Source: Cristatella mucedo
Taxonomy: Eukaryota > Bryozoa > Phylactolaemata > Cristatellidae
DNA: 64,000 nucleotides
Assembly (NCBI GenBank): GCA_009760855.2
Contig: WPIO01000107.1
Span: 1,059,001-1,123,000 of the forward strand
Direction of reading: 5' to 3'
In this document: piece by piece, positions 1-12,290 of the stretch
How positions within the stretch are numbered: position 1 is the first letter of the stretch
Layout of the letters: every line of letters begins with the position of its first letter
Notes under the pieces: generated by a model
Database searches by the model: none
What the model saw: only the letters and a program-made list of their open reading frames with translations
What the model was told of the DNA's origin: nothing
Program-made: the position numbers and the translations under genes

Positions 1-75
1 GTTTACCTCTCGTATCTACTGCCCAGCAGGCTAAGCATCGTACCACAAACTTTTCGGGCTTTTAACTTTTTTTAT
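1..75 (+). mobile_element. LINE family A 3'-region fragment
   Basis: The first 60 bases match the part of family A just downstream of the RT domain, the stretch coding for the conserved leucine-proline-rich segment before the 3' UTR (compare 38,035-38,105). The fragment is cut by the window edge and stops abruptly where the 5' UTR of the next element begins. It is non-functional. Confidence 0.65.
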
Positions 76-304
76 TCTCGCCTCCTGACATAGAGCGCTC
101 CAACGTGCGTTCGTGTTCGTTGCAGAATTATTCCGAAAACCGAAGTTCTTGCAAACATCGTATACGGAAACGATAAGCTAAGACCTGTTTAAAGTTATTT
201 GATTGTTATTTGACAATAGCGCGTAAGAAATAGCGTGTCTATGGATATCTAAACGCTTATCGCTTCGGGCTGCTGAGTCTCCCACACCAGAGGCAGCCTT
301 AGCT

Positions 305-1344
305 ATGCCAGAGGCTGCCTTAGCAACGCCGGCAGCTGCCTTAGCTACACAGGTGGCTAGTAACCTGCATGCGAGTTATGATCGTCAGCAGCTTTTATCT
401 CTTCGTCATCGTAGATCAAATGAATTTATAGATATTAATGCTGTTTCTAAGATTCGGGAACTATGCATTAACAATAGAAAAGCACCCGGGAGCTGCCTTG
501 GTGGCCGGAACCGCCAGCTCAGACACCTCTCGTTGGGCGGGAACTGCGAACTGAATAATCGCTCGTTTGCTATTCCTAGAATTGTCTCGAACCGCTCAGC
601 ACGTTTCCCCACACGCGTCACTGTGAATCTCTCTAACTTAGTGGTCATCGGGCCTGTTATAACTCCATCTGCCAGACTTAACGCTAGCCTTTGGAACCCC
701 CACTCAATGTGCAATAAACCTCTGGTAATAAGCGACTTTATTTGTGAAAATAGTATCGACCTGCTTGCCCTGACTGAAACTTTGCTAAAATCAATAAACT
801 GCCCGACAATTAAAGACGCCTTTCCAACTGGTTTCTCATTCTTTCACACCACTAGATCAATCAAAACTGAAGGTGGAGTTGAAGTTATCGTGCGCTCGAA
901 GTTAAATTTCAAGCCATTTGCAGTACCCTCCAAGCAGTCTTTTGAATCAAGTGTCTTGTTCTCACCCAAAACAAGCTACCGATAGTGGCAGTAGTCTATC
1001 GCGCACCGGGTACCAAATCCTCCTTTATCTCAGAATTCTCCGATCTAGTTTCGATTCTGTGTGCAATAAATCGATCCTTCGTCGTTTTGGGGGATTTAAA
1101 CGTTCACTTTGATAACTTATCTGACACCTTCAGCACTGAATTTCGTGCATTGACTGACTCATTGTCTCTTGTGACTTATGTGCATGGCCTTACCCACATC
1201 AAGGGTCACACACTCGACCGGATTTTCTCATACAACTGCACTTTGCCATCACCAATTATTACCCGCTTATCTGACCACATGCAGATCTCATTCAAGATAC
1301 AGTGTGTGCCCACCTCCTTTTCTAAAATAACCCATGAATCATGA
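305..1344 (+). pseudogene. LINE A N-terminal region and AP-like endonuclease, frameshifted
   Basis: Two overlapping frames (305-985 and 985-1,344) together encode an N-terminal region followed by an apurinic-like endonuclease. Motifs seen in order are WNPHS...K (asparagine motif), LTETLL (catalytic glutamate; the family usually has TETWL), YRAPGT, GDLNVH (usually GDFN) and LSDHMQ near the end. The frame break near 975 comes from one missing base relative to the copy at 35,745. In the family this domain nicks the target DNA before target-primed reverse transcription. This copy cannot make an intact enzyme. The start at 305 is only the first ATG of the open frame. Confidence 0.8.
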
Positions 1345-1601
1345 AACCTCAAGACTCTTGACATCGATGCTGTCGGTGCGAGAATATCTGCTTCGCCTCT
1401 GCTGCTCAGTCCTTCTTCCAATCTGGATCATTGGTAGAGAGCTACAACACGACACTAGCTGACACGCTCGACGATCTTGCACCTCTGACTAAACGCACTG
1501 TGCGCCCTCGCCCAGACGGCCTATGGTTTTAAAGACATTAAACTAGCCAGGTCTACAAAGCCCAAGCTTGAAAAAAAGCATACAAAAGATCTTGACTGAC
1601 T

Positions 1602-3238
1602 GTGAATCGAAAGGCATATGAAGACTACTGTAGGCCGTATCAATCAATCCTAGCGAAGGTCAAGTCTAGCTTCCATAAAAATATTGTTGAATCGCAGATG
1701 CTCAGTTCAAAAACGCTGATGTCGACGATCAACCATCTCCTCAACCGCTCCCCGAGTGGCTCCTCACCTGATGATCCTTGTGATGATCTAGCCGATCGTT
1801 TCTCTCAATTCTTTGTGCAGAAGATAGAAGAAGATCAGGGAATCCATCCCTACGATGACAACCTTCCCCCTAGAATGCTGCTCCCTGATTCCTGGCTGCA
1901 CCTCAATGTCTACATTTAAGCAGGTTACTAGTGATCTCGTCCTGAAGTACAAATCCCAAAAATAGAAGACAACAAGACCTCTGAACCCTATTCCGACTGT
2001 CATGCTCCTACGTTGCATTGATCTGCTGCTGCCATGCATAACTAACATCATTATTATGTCATTAGCCTCAGTTCATGTCCCAGCACATTTAAAAAAAGCT
2101 GTAGTCAGACTGCTACTCAAAAAAGCGACACTGGACCAAGAGAACTTGAGCAAATACCGCCCAGTCTCTCTTCTACCATTCCTTCAAACACACTGGAACA
2201 GGTCTTGGCAGACCAGCTGAACTCATATATTGAAACCTGTCTGCTTGTTTTGCTCGATCTTTCGGCAGCTTTTGATCTACCGATCAATAAATTCTTTAGG
2301 AGCGCTTCTCATCTTGCCTGGGCATCACTGGCACTGCTCTACAACGGTTCAAGTGGAGACTGCAGTGTTGACGTGAATGGGCGAAGATCATCCGAGGTAC
2401 CTTTGAAATATGGGGTACCTCAAGGCTCCGTGCTATGTCTGGTTCTTTTCACGGTTTATACTCTCCTTCTGGCTGATGTGATTGCCAAGCACAGTCGAGG
2501 CTTTCAATTTTGTGCGGATGCCACTCACTTGCACCTTTGCTTTGATCCCTCCCAGCCTTCAAGCACCTAGATTTCTCTCAACTCACTTACTGCATGTATT
2601 GATGACACATGGATGGCAGCAAGTTTTCTAAAACTAAACGATGATAAAACTAACTTACTAGTTACGGGAAAACCCAGTGTAATATCGAAATCGGAAAGGC
2701 TGAAGCTCAAAATTGGCACTGCTAGCATATCTCCTGTTGAATCAGCTCGAAATCTAGGCGTCATATTCCAATGTGACCTCTCGTTAGACAACTATATTAG
2801 ATCCACAATAAAGTCTGCCTACTTTCAGCTACATAACATTGCTAAAATTCGGGCTTGTTTAGATAAGGATACTGCGTATAAGTTGGTTCCTGCATTTGTC
2901 ACATCCCGTCTTAACTCACTGCTTGCTGACCTACCAGCATGTTCAGTCTGGCGATTACAGCCGGTGCAACACTCGGCAACTAAGCTTGTCTGTCGTGAGC
3001 GTCGCAGTTGGCAATTCATACCAGTTCTCGCCGACCTGCACTGGCTCCCAGTCAAGCGACTGTTTAAATTCAATGTTTTATCGCTCACTTTTTTGGTCCC
3101 TTTATTATTTGGCTCCTGCCTATCTCTCAGACTTTCTCTTTCACTAAGTGAAGCATCGTACCACCCGCTTTTCGGAATCCAACAGTTTACCAATACCTCG
3201 GACAAACCTCAAATTCTTTTAAGACTGTGCATTTAGTG
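1602..3238 (+). pseudogene. LINE A reverse transcriptase region, degraded
   Basis: Fragments in several frames match the RT of the 36.4-38.0 kb copy: the linker with the DDPCDDLADRFS segment, the YRPVSLLPF fingers, LLDLSAAFD (motif A), GVPQGSVL (motif B) and LKLNDDKT (motif D). Motif C has decayed: the usual YADD reads CADA. About 37 codons between the fingers and motif A are deleted in frame. The C-terminal RERRS and WLPVK motifs follow near 3,000-3,055. This is a clear pseudogene. Confidence 0.8.
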
Positions 3239-3571
3239 CATTAGTTCGTGCATTAGTTTGTATGCTCTCAAAGCCTTGCGACTTGCGTTAGAACATCTCC
3301 TGACTTGACCACATTTAAAAAGAGCTTAAAAAAAACCTATTTAGGAAATCATTTAGTGGGTCCCTGTGATTCGCTTTTCATGTGCTTATGTGTGCTAACA
3401 CTGTGCACGCTGCCACTAACCGCACTTGCATGAGGACCCTGTACCTGTCACCCCTAACCATGGAGCTTACCAAGCGTAATTGTTACTCACCATTCAATCG
3501 CGTTTCTCTTTGCAGCAAGTTTAAAGCGCCTAGACATAGATTGAGTTCTCTGAGGGCGCTTAATCAAGTCA

Positions 3572-3582
3572 TTATTATTATC

Positions 3583-3610
<28 letters not shown>
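3572..3610 (+). repeat. (ATT)n 3' tail of LINE A
   Basis: An ATT/TTA trinucleotide microsatellite follows the family hairpin directly. The same tail ends most family A copies here, as expected for L2/CR1 elements whose 3' ends are short tandem repeats rather than poly(A). Confidence 0.85.
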
Positions 3611-3612
<2 letters not shown>

Positions 3613-3613
<1 letters not shown>

Positions 3614-3997
3614 GGTTTGCGTAAATCTTGAACAAATCTCAAATCCTTTAGAGACCGTGCCTTTAGTTCGTACGCTCGCAAAGCCTGGAATTCACTCCCG
3701 ACTTCTGTTACGACGTCCCTTGAATTACCCAAATTTAAAAAGAAATTGAAAATGCACATATTTAGCAAAACACTAAGAGGGTCTCTGTCATTCGACCTTT
3801 TTGTGTTTATGCGTGCTGACAGTGGGCATGCTGCCATTTAACACACAAGCATGCCGATTCCGTGCATAATACCCACAACTATTTCATTTTTGTTTTTTAT
3901 TGAGCATGCTACCAAAAACCACTCGGTCGTGTTTCCTTTGCAATATGCAAAGGGCCAGAAAGAGATTTAGCTCTTCGAGGGTGCATTATCAAGTGTG
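3613..3997 (+). mobile_element. LINE A-related 3'-end fragment
   Basis: This 5'-truncated copy covers the last codons (CRTNLKSL-like to SLSF region), the 3' UTR and a diverged hairpin (cctttgcaa to ggtgcattatcaagtg). It sits directly behind the (ATT)n tail of the previous copy. It is more diverged than the 76-3,612 element, so it represents an older subfamily. Confidence 0.7.
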
Positions 3998-4019
3998 TTA
4001 GAACAATAACTAATACTAT

Positions 4020-4590
4020 TCTTAACAAATTTGTACCGCTGACTAAACAATGTATGTCCTTACCTAAATGGCCTATTGTTTACTACAGACATTAAGCTAG
4101 CTTGATCTACGAGGCTTTAGCTTGAGAGAAAGCTCATTAGAGATCAGAATTTACTTTAAACTGTCAGGCCTATTATGGCTGCTATAGATCATAACAGACA
4201 AGCCCAGTAAAGAACAAGTCTAGATTCCATAAAAATATCGTTGCATCACAGATGAATAATCTAAAAATGCTAAAGTGTACCAATAACCACCTTCTTAGCC
4301 GGTCCTGGGTTAGCTCCTTACATAGTGATCCTTGTGGTGACCCAGCCAATTGATTCTGAAGCCTCTTTGTCAGAAATACACACAAGATCAGATAGTCCAT
4401 CCCTTGTAGATTCCACTATAGACTAGTCTCCCACAATTATAAAAACCAAAGACTGCGTTACCTCGACTCCTTGGGCTATCTCGATGTCTATGTTAAAGGT
4501 GATCACTAGTGGGAAGAGAAGTTCTGTCTACATTCAGGCATCAACTTTAACTTGTCATGTTCTTTTTACTTGCTTCATCGACACATTGGA
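4020..4590 (+). mobile_element. LINE A EN-RT linker fragment
   Basis: The order of matches to 36,250-36,800 is preserved: the PFTKRTVRP-like segment, the ITD-K-A segment, the SKFHKNIV segment, the LLNRS..SSL..DPC segment, then weaker similarity to the start of the RT. Many stops. It is truncated on both sides. Confidence 0.65.
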
Positions 4591-6360
4591 GCAGAAACTG
4601 TGTGATCAGTTAAAAAAATTAAAATATTCGTTCGATGTTTTGGGCTTAGGTTAACACGGCAAACAATTTACTTCGGAATATAAATAATTATTGGAAATTT
4701 ATCCTGTAATAGGTGTGTAACAGGTTATTCAATAGCCATGAGCACTGTGATCAGTAATGCCAAAGAAAATGTAAAATGAGAAGAATAAAAATTACTTGCT
4801 TCAACAGTTTTACACTATCCAAATTAAAAGAATATCAAGTGCAGGATTTCACAATAGTAATCAATTTAATCCGAAGTGTCAACAACACAAAAAAAAACCA
4901 CTCACCGTAGTTCAAGGAAGCGAAACCTAATGGTAATAAACCTAATACTTACAGCACCTTTCAACGCAGTGGTTCCTCCAGTGTTCACGCGAGTCATACC
5001 AAAATATTTCAGGTTAAAAAACGGCATCTTGACCATTTGCCCGTAATAATTTTTAACTATAACATGAACAAAACTATTTATAAAAAGATTTAAACTTTTT
5101 GAAATGCTTTGTTTCGTTATGCCAAATTTCTAATAGTCAAGTCTCTTAATTAAGTGGGCCTGAATAACTTGCTAATTAGTTACCAACTGGAATAAACATT
5201 ACTCTGCAGCTACAAATGGTTATTTTAAAAGCAAGTTTGAGTAATCAATACTTCACCATATTTACAATATCATAGGGGGAAAATAAGAAGTCAAATGCTT
5301 GGGCAGATAATTTTTTCGTGCATACTCTGGCAAACTATAGTTGAAAAAAATATGTCTTCCTGCACTGCTATTTGTACCTTGCTAATTTTCTCCACAATTT
5401 ATCTAGAGAAAATCAGAAACCGGACGGGCAGTTAAGTTTTAATTATGTGCAGTTAGACTGGCAACCTCGAATTAGGGGCTCTATTTTAAGTTTTTAGGCC
5501 ATCCGTTCCTTGGGTTTGTTTCAGATATTACATAGATCAGCTAAGTTTCCAATACATGCTTATACTAATAACTTATTTTCCGTGTCTGGCGGTGATTATC
5601 TTTCAAAGTTTAACTTAAGGATTCTTCGCATAACTTTTACCGCCTAAAAGTCACTTTTGTTCTTAGTTTAATTGCTCATGGTTTGACTAAATAATCTGAT
5701 GTTTGATTTTGTACGTTGACCCGTATCGCAGCAACTACAATTTTGTATACTTACTCAATTTGATTAACTAGACCTAATGTAATTTACTAAAGCAAATGAC
5801 GCAGCAACGCAAGTTTATTCTCTGGATTTAAAGTGTATATTCAAAATTAAGTAATTACGAACTACAGGACTAAATGGATTTTGAAAACGAAATTTATTAG
5901 AATTAGGTTCTCAAATTGTAAAACACGCTAAAAATCTTAAATTTGTGGTATAAATACAAGCAGTTGTCAAGCAGAAATAACAACGAAAATGGTTACTTAA
6001 GATTGAGAGTTGACGTGTCAGCTAAAGTGGAGTTTCTTGCTAGTGAAATGCTATAGATGCAATGAATGAAAAATATTACACAACAGGACCGGTATACTCG
6101 GATCTGATTTAACCTGTATCTTGTACATTGGCATAAGCATTCAACAAAAGAAATCGAATCCAGATTTATATATAACTGATTTTTATTTGCTATGGTTAAA
6201 TATCGCTGTCATCACATATATTTGATGAGAGCGATTTATCATGGTAAGACTATGCTAATTGCTTCTAGAATTTTTAAGACTAACACACCAAGTTTGTGTT
6301 ATCTATCTCTTAATCTTTAGCTTACATCGTTGCGTTTTCTCAACCTTTAAATTTTATTAT
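4591..6360. other. No gene seen; AT-rich spacer
   Basis: AT-rich, no open frame of note, no recognisable repeat family. It may be intronic or intergenic. Confidence 0.5.
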
Positions 6361-6361
6361 C

Positions 6362-6430
6362 GGTCCAATAAAGCTATATATATATAGATATATATATATA
6401 CATATATATATACATATATATATATATATT
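6362..6430. repeat. (TA)n-rich microsatellite
   Basis: TATATA runs interrupted by single G or C bases. Confidence 0.9.
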
Positions 6431-6485
6431 GCTCCTCTCTCGGCTGATTAGTGTGTGCGTGAATAATAATAGTATTTTAGACCAA

Positions 6486-6663
6486 CAGATCTCAATCTGT
6501 GCGTCGCGATCCCTTTGAGGGTTGAAGGACTCTTTCACTGGGGTCACCTAAGACCATCAGAAAACTTGCGTATCCACATTTCGTTCACAATATTTTTATG
6601 GTTGGTGGTCCGCCAAACATAAACAACTGGATTCAAGTGTGGTGGTATTTGAAAGGTTGAGAA
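6486..6663 (+). mobile_element. SPIN/hAT-like non-autonomous DNA transposon
   Basis: The left end reads CTCAATCTGTG, then GCGTCGCGATCCCTTTGAGG, then a CCTAAGACCATCAGAAAAC block. The right end has TTTTATGGTTGGTGGTC and finishes in AAGGTTGAGAA. From memory these are the two terminal blocks, in the right order and orientation, of the short SPIN-type hAT (Charlie-related) elements best known from tetrapods. The interior is shorter than the usual 200-plus bp, and no transposase is present. The right terminus runs into a LINE A fragment, so the exact end and any 8-bp target duplication are lost or not visible. Confidence 0.7.
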
Positions 6664-7352
6664 TGTCTTGACTTCGGCAACTCAATGCTTGATGGCCTAC
6701 CGGCACGTGCAATCAGGCGATAGCAGCTGGTGAAAAACTCCCCTGCTAGGCTTGTCTGTCGTGAGCGTCGCAGTTGCCACATAACACTATTTATCTCCGA
6801 CCAGCGCTGGCTACCAGTCAAGCAGAGCAACGGATTGACTTCAAGGTTTGGTCGCTCAATTTTAGCTCACTTCATCCTTTGGCTCCCGCCTATCTATCAG
6901 ATCTGCTCCCCACTAGGCCAAGAGTGGTACCTCAGGCTTTTCGGATCCCAACACTTCACCAATACCACGCACAAACCTCAAACCCTTTGGAGACCGGGCA
7001 TTTAGTTCGTATGCTCCCAAAACCTGGAACTAACTCCAGACTTGCGTTTGAACATCCCCTGACTTGACCACATTTAAAAAGAACTTAAAAACACCTCTAT
7101 AGGATTGCCTTTGGTGGGTCCCTGTGATTAGTCCTTCATGTGCTTATGCATGCTGACACTGTGGATGCTGCCACTAACCACATTTGCATGCTGACCCTGT
7201 GCATGTCACCCCTAACCATGCTTTTCATGTTGTTTATCAAACATGATATCACTCAACATTAAATTGCGTTTCCCTTTGCAGCAAATGTAACTCGCCTAGA
7301 AAGAGATTGAGTTATCTGAAGCGCTTTATCAAGTGCATTAATATTATTACTA
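6664..7352 (+). mobile_element. LINE A 3' fragment
   Basis: It begins in the RT C-terminal region (the SRLDFCNS to GLPA segment), passes RERRSCH and a WLPVK motif, then the 3' UTR and hairpin, and ends in a short ATT tail. Frames are broken by a small insertion near 6,825 (agcagagcaac). 5'-truncated. Confidence 0.8.
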
Positions 7353-7984
7353 TAACCACTGCTTTAGACCATATAGTTGTTGTAAACAAACTCGTGTGAT
7401 CACACAAATGCAAAACCTGTGACACCCGGCAATCCTTACTATCAGCCAATAAATAAACTGTTAGTCAGTATCAATACACAAAATCACTTCGCTCTCTGTG
7501 GTATAAATGAATGCATATACGATATTAAATGAATAATAAACGTATTTTTACACTAACAGCTATCTGGTACAAACGATAAAGGTAGCTAGACTCATGCCAC
7601 CTTCATTTTAAAGATTTCGCTTGTAGCGTATTGCGTGACAAAATACTGGTTGCGTGGTTTAATGTATACAAGATTTTAAAATTCAGCTACACCAAAAAGT
7701 TTTTACTTGAACTAAATTTTAAGAGATTTATCAGTGAGAACATTAACAAAGACTGAAAACTGCTGAATATCTCTTCCTGTGGCCTCGTTTATATGCTACC
7801 AGAAATAATGGAATAGCCATCTTATGCTCACTCTCACATTATTTTGGGTTCTAAATTTTTATACATAAATGACTATTGAACAGAGTTGCGTAATGTCTTG
7901 AGTTTTACAGAACACACAGTTGTTCAGTGAGGGTAAGTGAAAATTGCGTACCCCTATACTAATAAAAATAGTATTCACTTGTAT
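7353..7984. other. No gene seen
   Basis: AT-rich spacer without recognised repeats. Confidence 0.5.
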
Positions 7985-8118
7985 AGTTCACCAACAGAAC
8001 TTAATCCCTATTCAGATGCTTCACTTTGCCTCGGAGCTCGAGTCCACCACCTCAGCTCGACCTTTTTCGGGCCGAGTACCTTAACCGCTGGAGCAAACAC
8101 CAAACCAGCTTTAGGATC
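7985..8118 (-). mobile_element. tRNA-derived SINE, diverged
   Basis: Read on the minus strand it has an A-box-like segment (CCAGCGGTTAAGGTAC), a B-box-like GGACTCGAGCTCC and a weakened hairpin tail (atctgaatagggattaagtt). Same family as 20,645-20,795 and 26,650-26,800. The tRNA-like head would provide an internal RNA polymerase III promoter. Confidence 0.7.
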
Positions 8119-9108
8119 CACCGGAATTAGCACAGCTGGGTGCATTGAAGTATAAAACAGTCTTTCGATACGCGAACGTCAATCCACTTTAGAAACCCAC
8201 CTACAAATTTTTTATCCTTCGTGTTCGCCATTTGCGTAAGTTTCTAGAGATTATGATGGAAAGTTATGATCCATCATAAGTGGTCGTCATCGTGTGCCTA
8301 AAGCGTTTGCAACGCTAACCGCTTTCTTCTTCCGAAATCGTTTGAGTATCTACATAGGTAGCAATAATTAAGCACCAATCTCTACTGGTAAGCTTGCAGA
8401 TTGAAATATGTTGCTGGTTAATGTATTTCAAATAAGAAAGAGGCATTCGAATGCTTTCAACTCTGGAAAGCTATAAAATCAAGCAAACAATACTCAAAGC
8501 AGCGTAAAATATTTGCGACTGTCGAGATTCAGTTGAAGATATCTTCGAGGCGAAGTTGTTCTTACTTCACTGCAAATATTGACATGTTAACTCTGTTGCT
8601 GCAATTTTAAAACTGAATTCGACAGTTTTTTGTGTGTCTCTTTATCTCTCTCTCTCTTTTTCCTCAGACTTTCTATGTCTTTTTCTTTTGAATATAATAG
8701 CCAAGCGCTATCTAGGTTTTTAATTGTGTACCTATTATACTCATTTATATCATTGCTTTTATTGCTCAAAATCTTCTGGCACGTAATCTACCTCACTTTC
8801 TCTATTGAAAGTATTCCAGACATTAGCACGTGAATGACAACAAAATCCTCATTTAATATGACGACAAAAGCAACTTACTCGTTGTAGACAAAGTAAGCGT
8901 GACTTAGAAATTGAAAAGTTTATTACTCACAATTAGCTCTTCCAGTATATCTGCTGTGAGATATGTTCGAAATCATGGAGTTCTTTTGAAAAGTGGCCTT
9001 TCACTAGACAACCACACAAATCTCACAGTAAGTAAGCCTAGTTTCAAGTGCATTACATTGCTTAAATTTACTTTTAACTCTTCATAAATATAATCCTCCT
9101 AGCATTTG
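8119..9108. other. No gene seen; contains a perfect 10-bp hairpin
   Basis: At 8,251-8,260 and 8,270-8,279 TTATGATGGA and its exact complement flank a 9-base loop. A TC-rich run lies at about 8,638-8,660. Nothing else is recognised. Confidence 0.5.
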
Positions 9109-9325
9109 TTTAAGCACACTCAGAGAGCTCATTCTCTTTCTAGGCACGTAAAATTGGCTGCGAACAAAGTACGATCGAGTGATTAATGGTAGCATGCTCA
9201 ATGAACAGTCGTAACATGATTAGAAGTAACGTACACATGGTCAGCATGCAGGTGTGGTTGGTGGCCACATGCACAATGTCAGCACACATAAACGCACACT
9301 AAGGACGGATCACAATTACCTCCTA
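9109..9325 (-). mobile_element. LINE A 3'-end fragment
   Basis: The minus strand carries the 3' UTR with the paired GCATGCTGAC-type units and half of the hairpin. It is severely 5'-truncated and abuts a family B element in the same orientation. Confidence 0.65.
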
Positions 9326-10565
9326 AAAGACAGCTACTTATCTTAGGTAGGGATTGGATGTGATGGCTACTGAATGCAGCTTTTAAAATTTAGGCAGCTG
9401 TCGAAAACGAAATATAAATTTCGAGCTTGTGGTTGTTGTCGCACAACAGCATCACTTATTAAAAGAGCGAAGCCTGCTCATCCATTCGTTAAGGGTGTCC
9501 TGAGAGCAGCAGTTCGCTTTTGTCGTCATTTCGTTTCAAAAAGTCTATCGACATCCCGTATGGAATGTCGGCAAGGCCAGCTTCCAGTTTATCAGTTGCT
9601 GCTGCAGTATCCGACGGTTTGAATGATAAATACAGGTTAGTTTCGTCAGAATAAAAGTGATATCCTATTCCAAGGGCCTTAATCACTTTTCCTGAAGGTT
9701 GAGTATAAATGAAGAACAGTAGGGGACCGAGGTCAGACCCTTGAGAAACTTCACAGGTGACCCGTGTTAGACCTGACACCACACGACAGGTATTGAGCAC
9801 GATCAGACAAGTATGACTTAAACGACGCTAGTGCCTTGTCTGCCAGGTCGAGCGTCTTTCTCAATCGTTCAAGTAGGATATCGTGATAAATGATGTCGAA
9901 GGCAGCTGATGGATCTGGCAGAGCTAGGGCAAGGACATTCCCGTGATTGTTTTCACATAAAATGTTACTGTTAACACGGAGGAGGACAGTTTCAGTGAAG
10001 TGCTGCCTCTTGAACCCTGATTAAAGAGTTTCTGAGATTTTAATTTTTCCATATGTGGATTAAGCTGGTTAGCAACAATTTTTCAAGAATATTTGACAAG
10101 AGAGGAAGAAGGGAAACTTGGTGACAGTTTGCAAGGACCTCCATATCCAATCCAGGCTTTGCAAGTATCGGTATAATGAATGCCGATTTGAAGTACTTGG
10201 GTGCCAACCTTTTTTCAAAGAATCAAAGAAGTGTTAAAAATCTGGTTATGGAAGGGGCTAAGTTGGTTTGCCAGTGAAGACAACAGAGATGATGGTTTAG
10301 GGTCTTCAGGAGACGAGCTGCTCTTTTTACTAGACCTTATTAACGTAGCCACATCGCATGCAGAAACCTCGGAGAACCTTTTAAGCAGGTACACACAGGC
10401 TGTGATTCCACAACTGCTTTACTTAAATGGCCTTTATTGAAGCCCGAATGTGCACAATTTTCTTCATTAAAGTAAACAAAAAGCTTCTCGACCGAGCATT
10501 TACTATCAGAGGAGTCAGAACTCCCAGGATTGGCAAGTAAATTTTTCACATTCTTATAAAGTGTT
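9326..10565 (-). mobile_element. LINE family B fragment (linker to RT C-terminus)
   Basis: In minus-strand order: the linker (KLFVYFNEE segment, 10,340-10,549), RT fingers, the ALALPDPSAAFD-like motif A near 9,900, QGSDLGPLLFFIY (motif B, usually QGSVLGP), a degraded YSDET motif C (usually YADD) and the DFLKRNDDKSELLL motif D, with the family B GHP..AGLKGF segment after it. Frames shift several times. It lacks the 3' end of family B. Confidence 0.75.
9489..9800 (-). pseudogene. LINE B RT palm fragment
   Basis: A 103-codon open frame covers motifs B to D of a non-LTR reverse transcriptase: GSDLGPLLFFIYTQ, the region around YHFYSDETNLYL (active-site Asp pair lost), and FLKRNDDKSELLLSGHP. The lost Asp pair and the truncation make it non-functional. 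Confidence 0.75.
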
Positions 10566-10579
10566 TTCCTTTGAAATGA

Positions 10580-10830
<251 letters not shown>

Positions 10831-11455
10831 ACTCGTTCTCGAGAAATGTGCTTCACATAAACCACTAGGCTGGAGCGCATGAAATAGTTCATAAAATAAA
10901 TTCACCTTGACAGAGTCAATAAAGACCAGTGCTTTACCCTCTATGCACGAAAAACTATTTATTATGATTTATTAGCTCCCAGGTTTTCCAATTATGAACT
11001 GAAATTATTCTACCCGTGAACAATTATTTACCGTGAGAACGCTTAAGCGATAGAGGCATTAGATAAACGCAATAGATCGTGCATATATTTATTATAAAAA
11101 ATTTTAAACGGCGTGGCAGTTTCAGTTGGCTTAGTCATTAGAAGGTGAATATTAGTATTACAAATATTACTCAGAATATTTAAGAATCATAACATTCGAA
11201 CTATCTGATTTAGCCAACAGTGCTGGAAAACGATGAAAATTGCTTCAAGTCCTATTCGCACTTTACCATCGTTTCGGAAGTGCTGCTTTGATTATTTCTA
11301 CTTCTTTCAAGTAATTTAAATGGACAATAGTGTAATGCCTTCAGAAGAGCAAGCTCTGCTAGTGCATTTTTATTAGCTTCATTGACCTGAATGCAATGCA
11401 AAGGCTGCTCAGTTAAAACTATCTGAAATTAGAATTTAAGTATCATGCAGATTTG
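10831..11455. other. No gene seen
   Basis: AT-rich, no recognised repeat. Confidence 0.5.
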
Positions 11456-11598
11456 ACTGGTTTGGCACAGTAGTTAACGTGCTCGCCCCAACCAATGCCA
11501 TGCCGAGGTCCTGGGCTTAAGCTGTGGCATATGTAAAGCGCCTGAAAAAATATTACGTTCTCTTAGGGCGCTATGCAAATAAATTATATATATATTTT
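11456..11598 (+). mobile_element. tRNA-derived SINE
   Basis: The head reads TGGTTTGGCACAGTAGTTAA (A-box region). It is followed by a B-box-like TGGGCTTAAGCTG, the AAAGCGCCTG hairpin arm, GTTCTCTTAGGGCGCT and an ATGCAAATAAATTATA tail ending in a short TA run. The hairpin tail matches LINE A. Confidence 0.8.
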
Positions 11599-12084
11599 AG
11601 ACTAATAAGTTGATCAATAATAATTTGCTTGATTAAAGAACGAAGTTTCATCAGTATCAGTGCAGTTACCAAAGATTCAAGCATGAGCAACGACAATTGG
11701 AACGCACCTGCCTCATACGATGCCGACTGATAGTCTTTACTGACAATAAGTCGCAAGACACTCGAGAAGAATCCAACACTCATTGTGGCTGCAACGTAGC
11801 CAAAAATTTTAGGACACGAAGTTGATAGGACAGCTATATCGTAGGATCCGGCACTCCATCCAGAGCAGTATCCCTCAACTACGATGGGTCGATCAATGTT
11901 AAAAATAGTTTAGCCTTTCCCAAAATTGACATAATTTTCACACTTGAGTTCATAACAGCAATTCCCATTAAATAACCAAACCTGTATCATTAACCTAACA
12001 AGTTGTCTAGAAAATTGAATAATTTGCTGCGTTTTGTTTTCTGGCAAACTGAAAAACGTGTTCGGTGCAGTAACGGGATTAATT
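11599..12084. other. No gene seen
   Basis: Small minus-strand open frame at 11,571-11,783 with no recognisable family. Otherwise AT-rich. Confidence 0.45.
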
Positions 12085-12290
12085 AAATATAATAATAATA
12101 ATAATAATGCATTTGATATAGTGAACTCAATCTCTTTCTAGATGCTTTAAATCTGTTGCAAATGGAAACGCTTTTGAATGGTGAGTATTATCATGCTTAA
12201 TAAGCAACATGAATAAAATGGTTAGGGGTGACATGCACAGGGCCACATACAATTGTGGTTAGTGGCAGCATGCACAGTGTCAGCACGATT
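12085..12290 (-). mobile_element. LINE A 3'-end fragment
   Basis: An (AAT)n tail, the hairpin and the first 130 bases of 3' UTR on the minus strand; 5'-truncated. Confidence 0.8.

Larger units (their letters stand above)
76..3612 (+). mobile_element. LINE family A (L2/CR1-like), near full-length, decayed
   Basis: This copy starts with the same 5' UTR as the copy at 35,104 and ends with the family 3' hairpin (about 3,521-3,565) and an (ATT)n tail at 3,572-3,610. It carries endonuclease (EN) and reverse transcriptase (RT) regions in one direction, as in L2/CR1 single-ORF LINEs. The coding part is broken by frameshifts, stops and an in-frame deletion of about 111 bp just before RT motif A. Because it keeps the EN segment that the 35.1-kb copy has lost, it is useful for reconstructing the family on paper. 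No target-site duplication was recognised. Confidence 0.85.
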
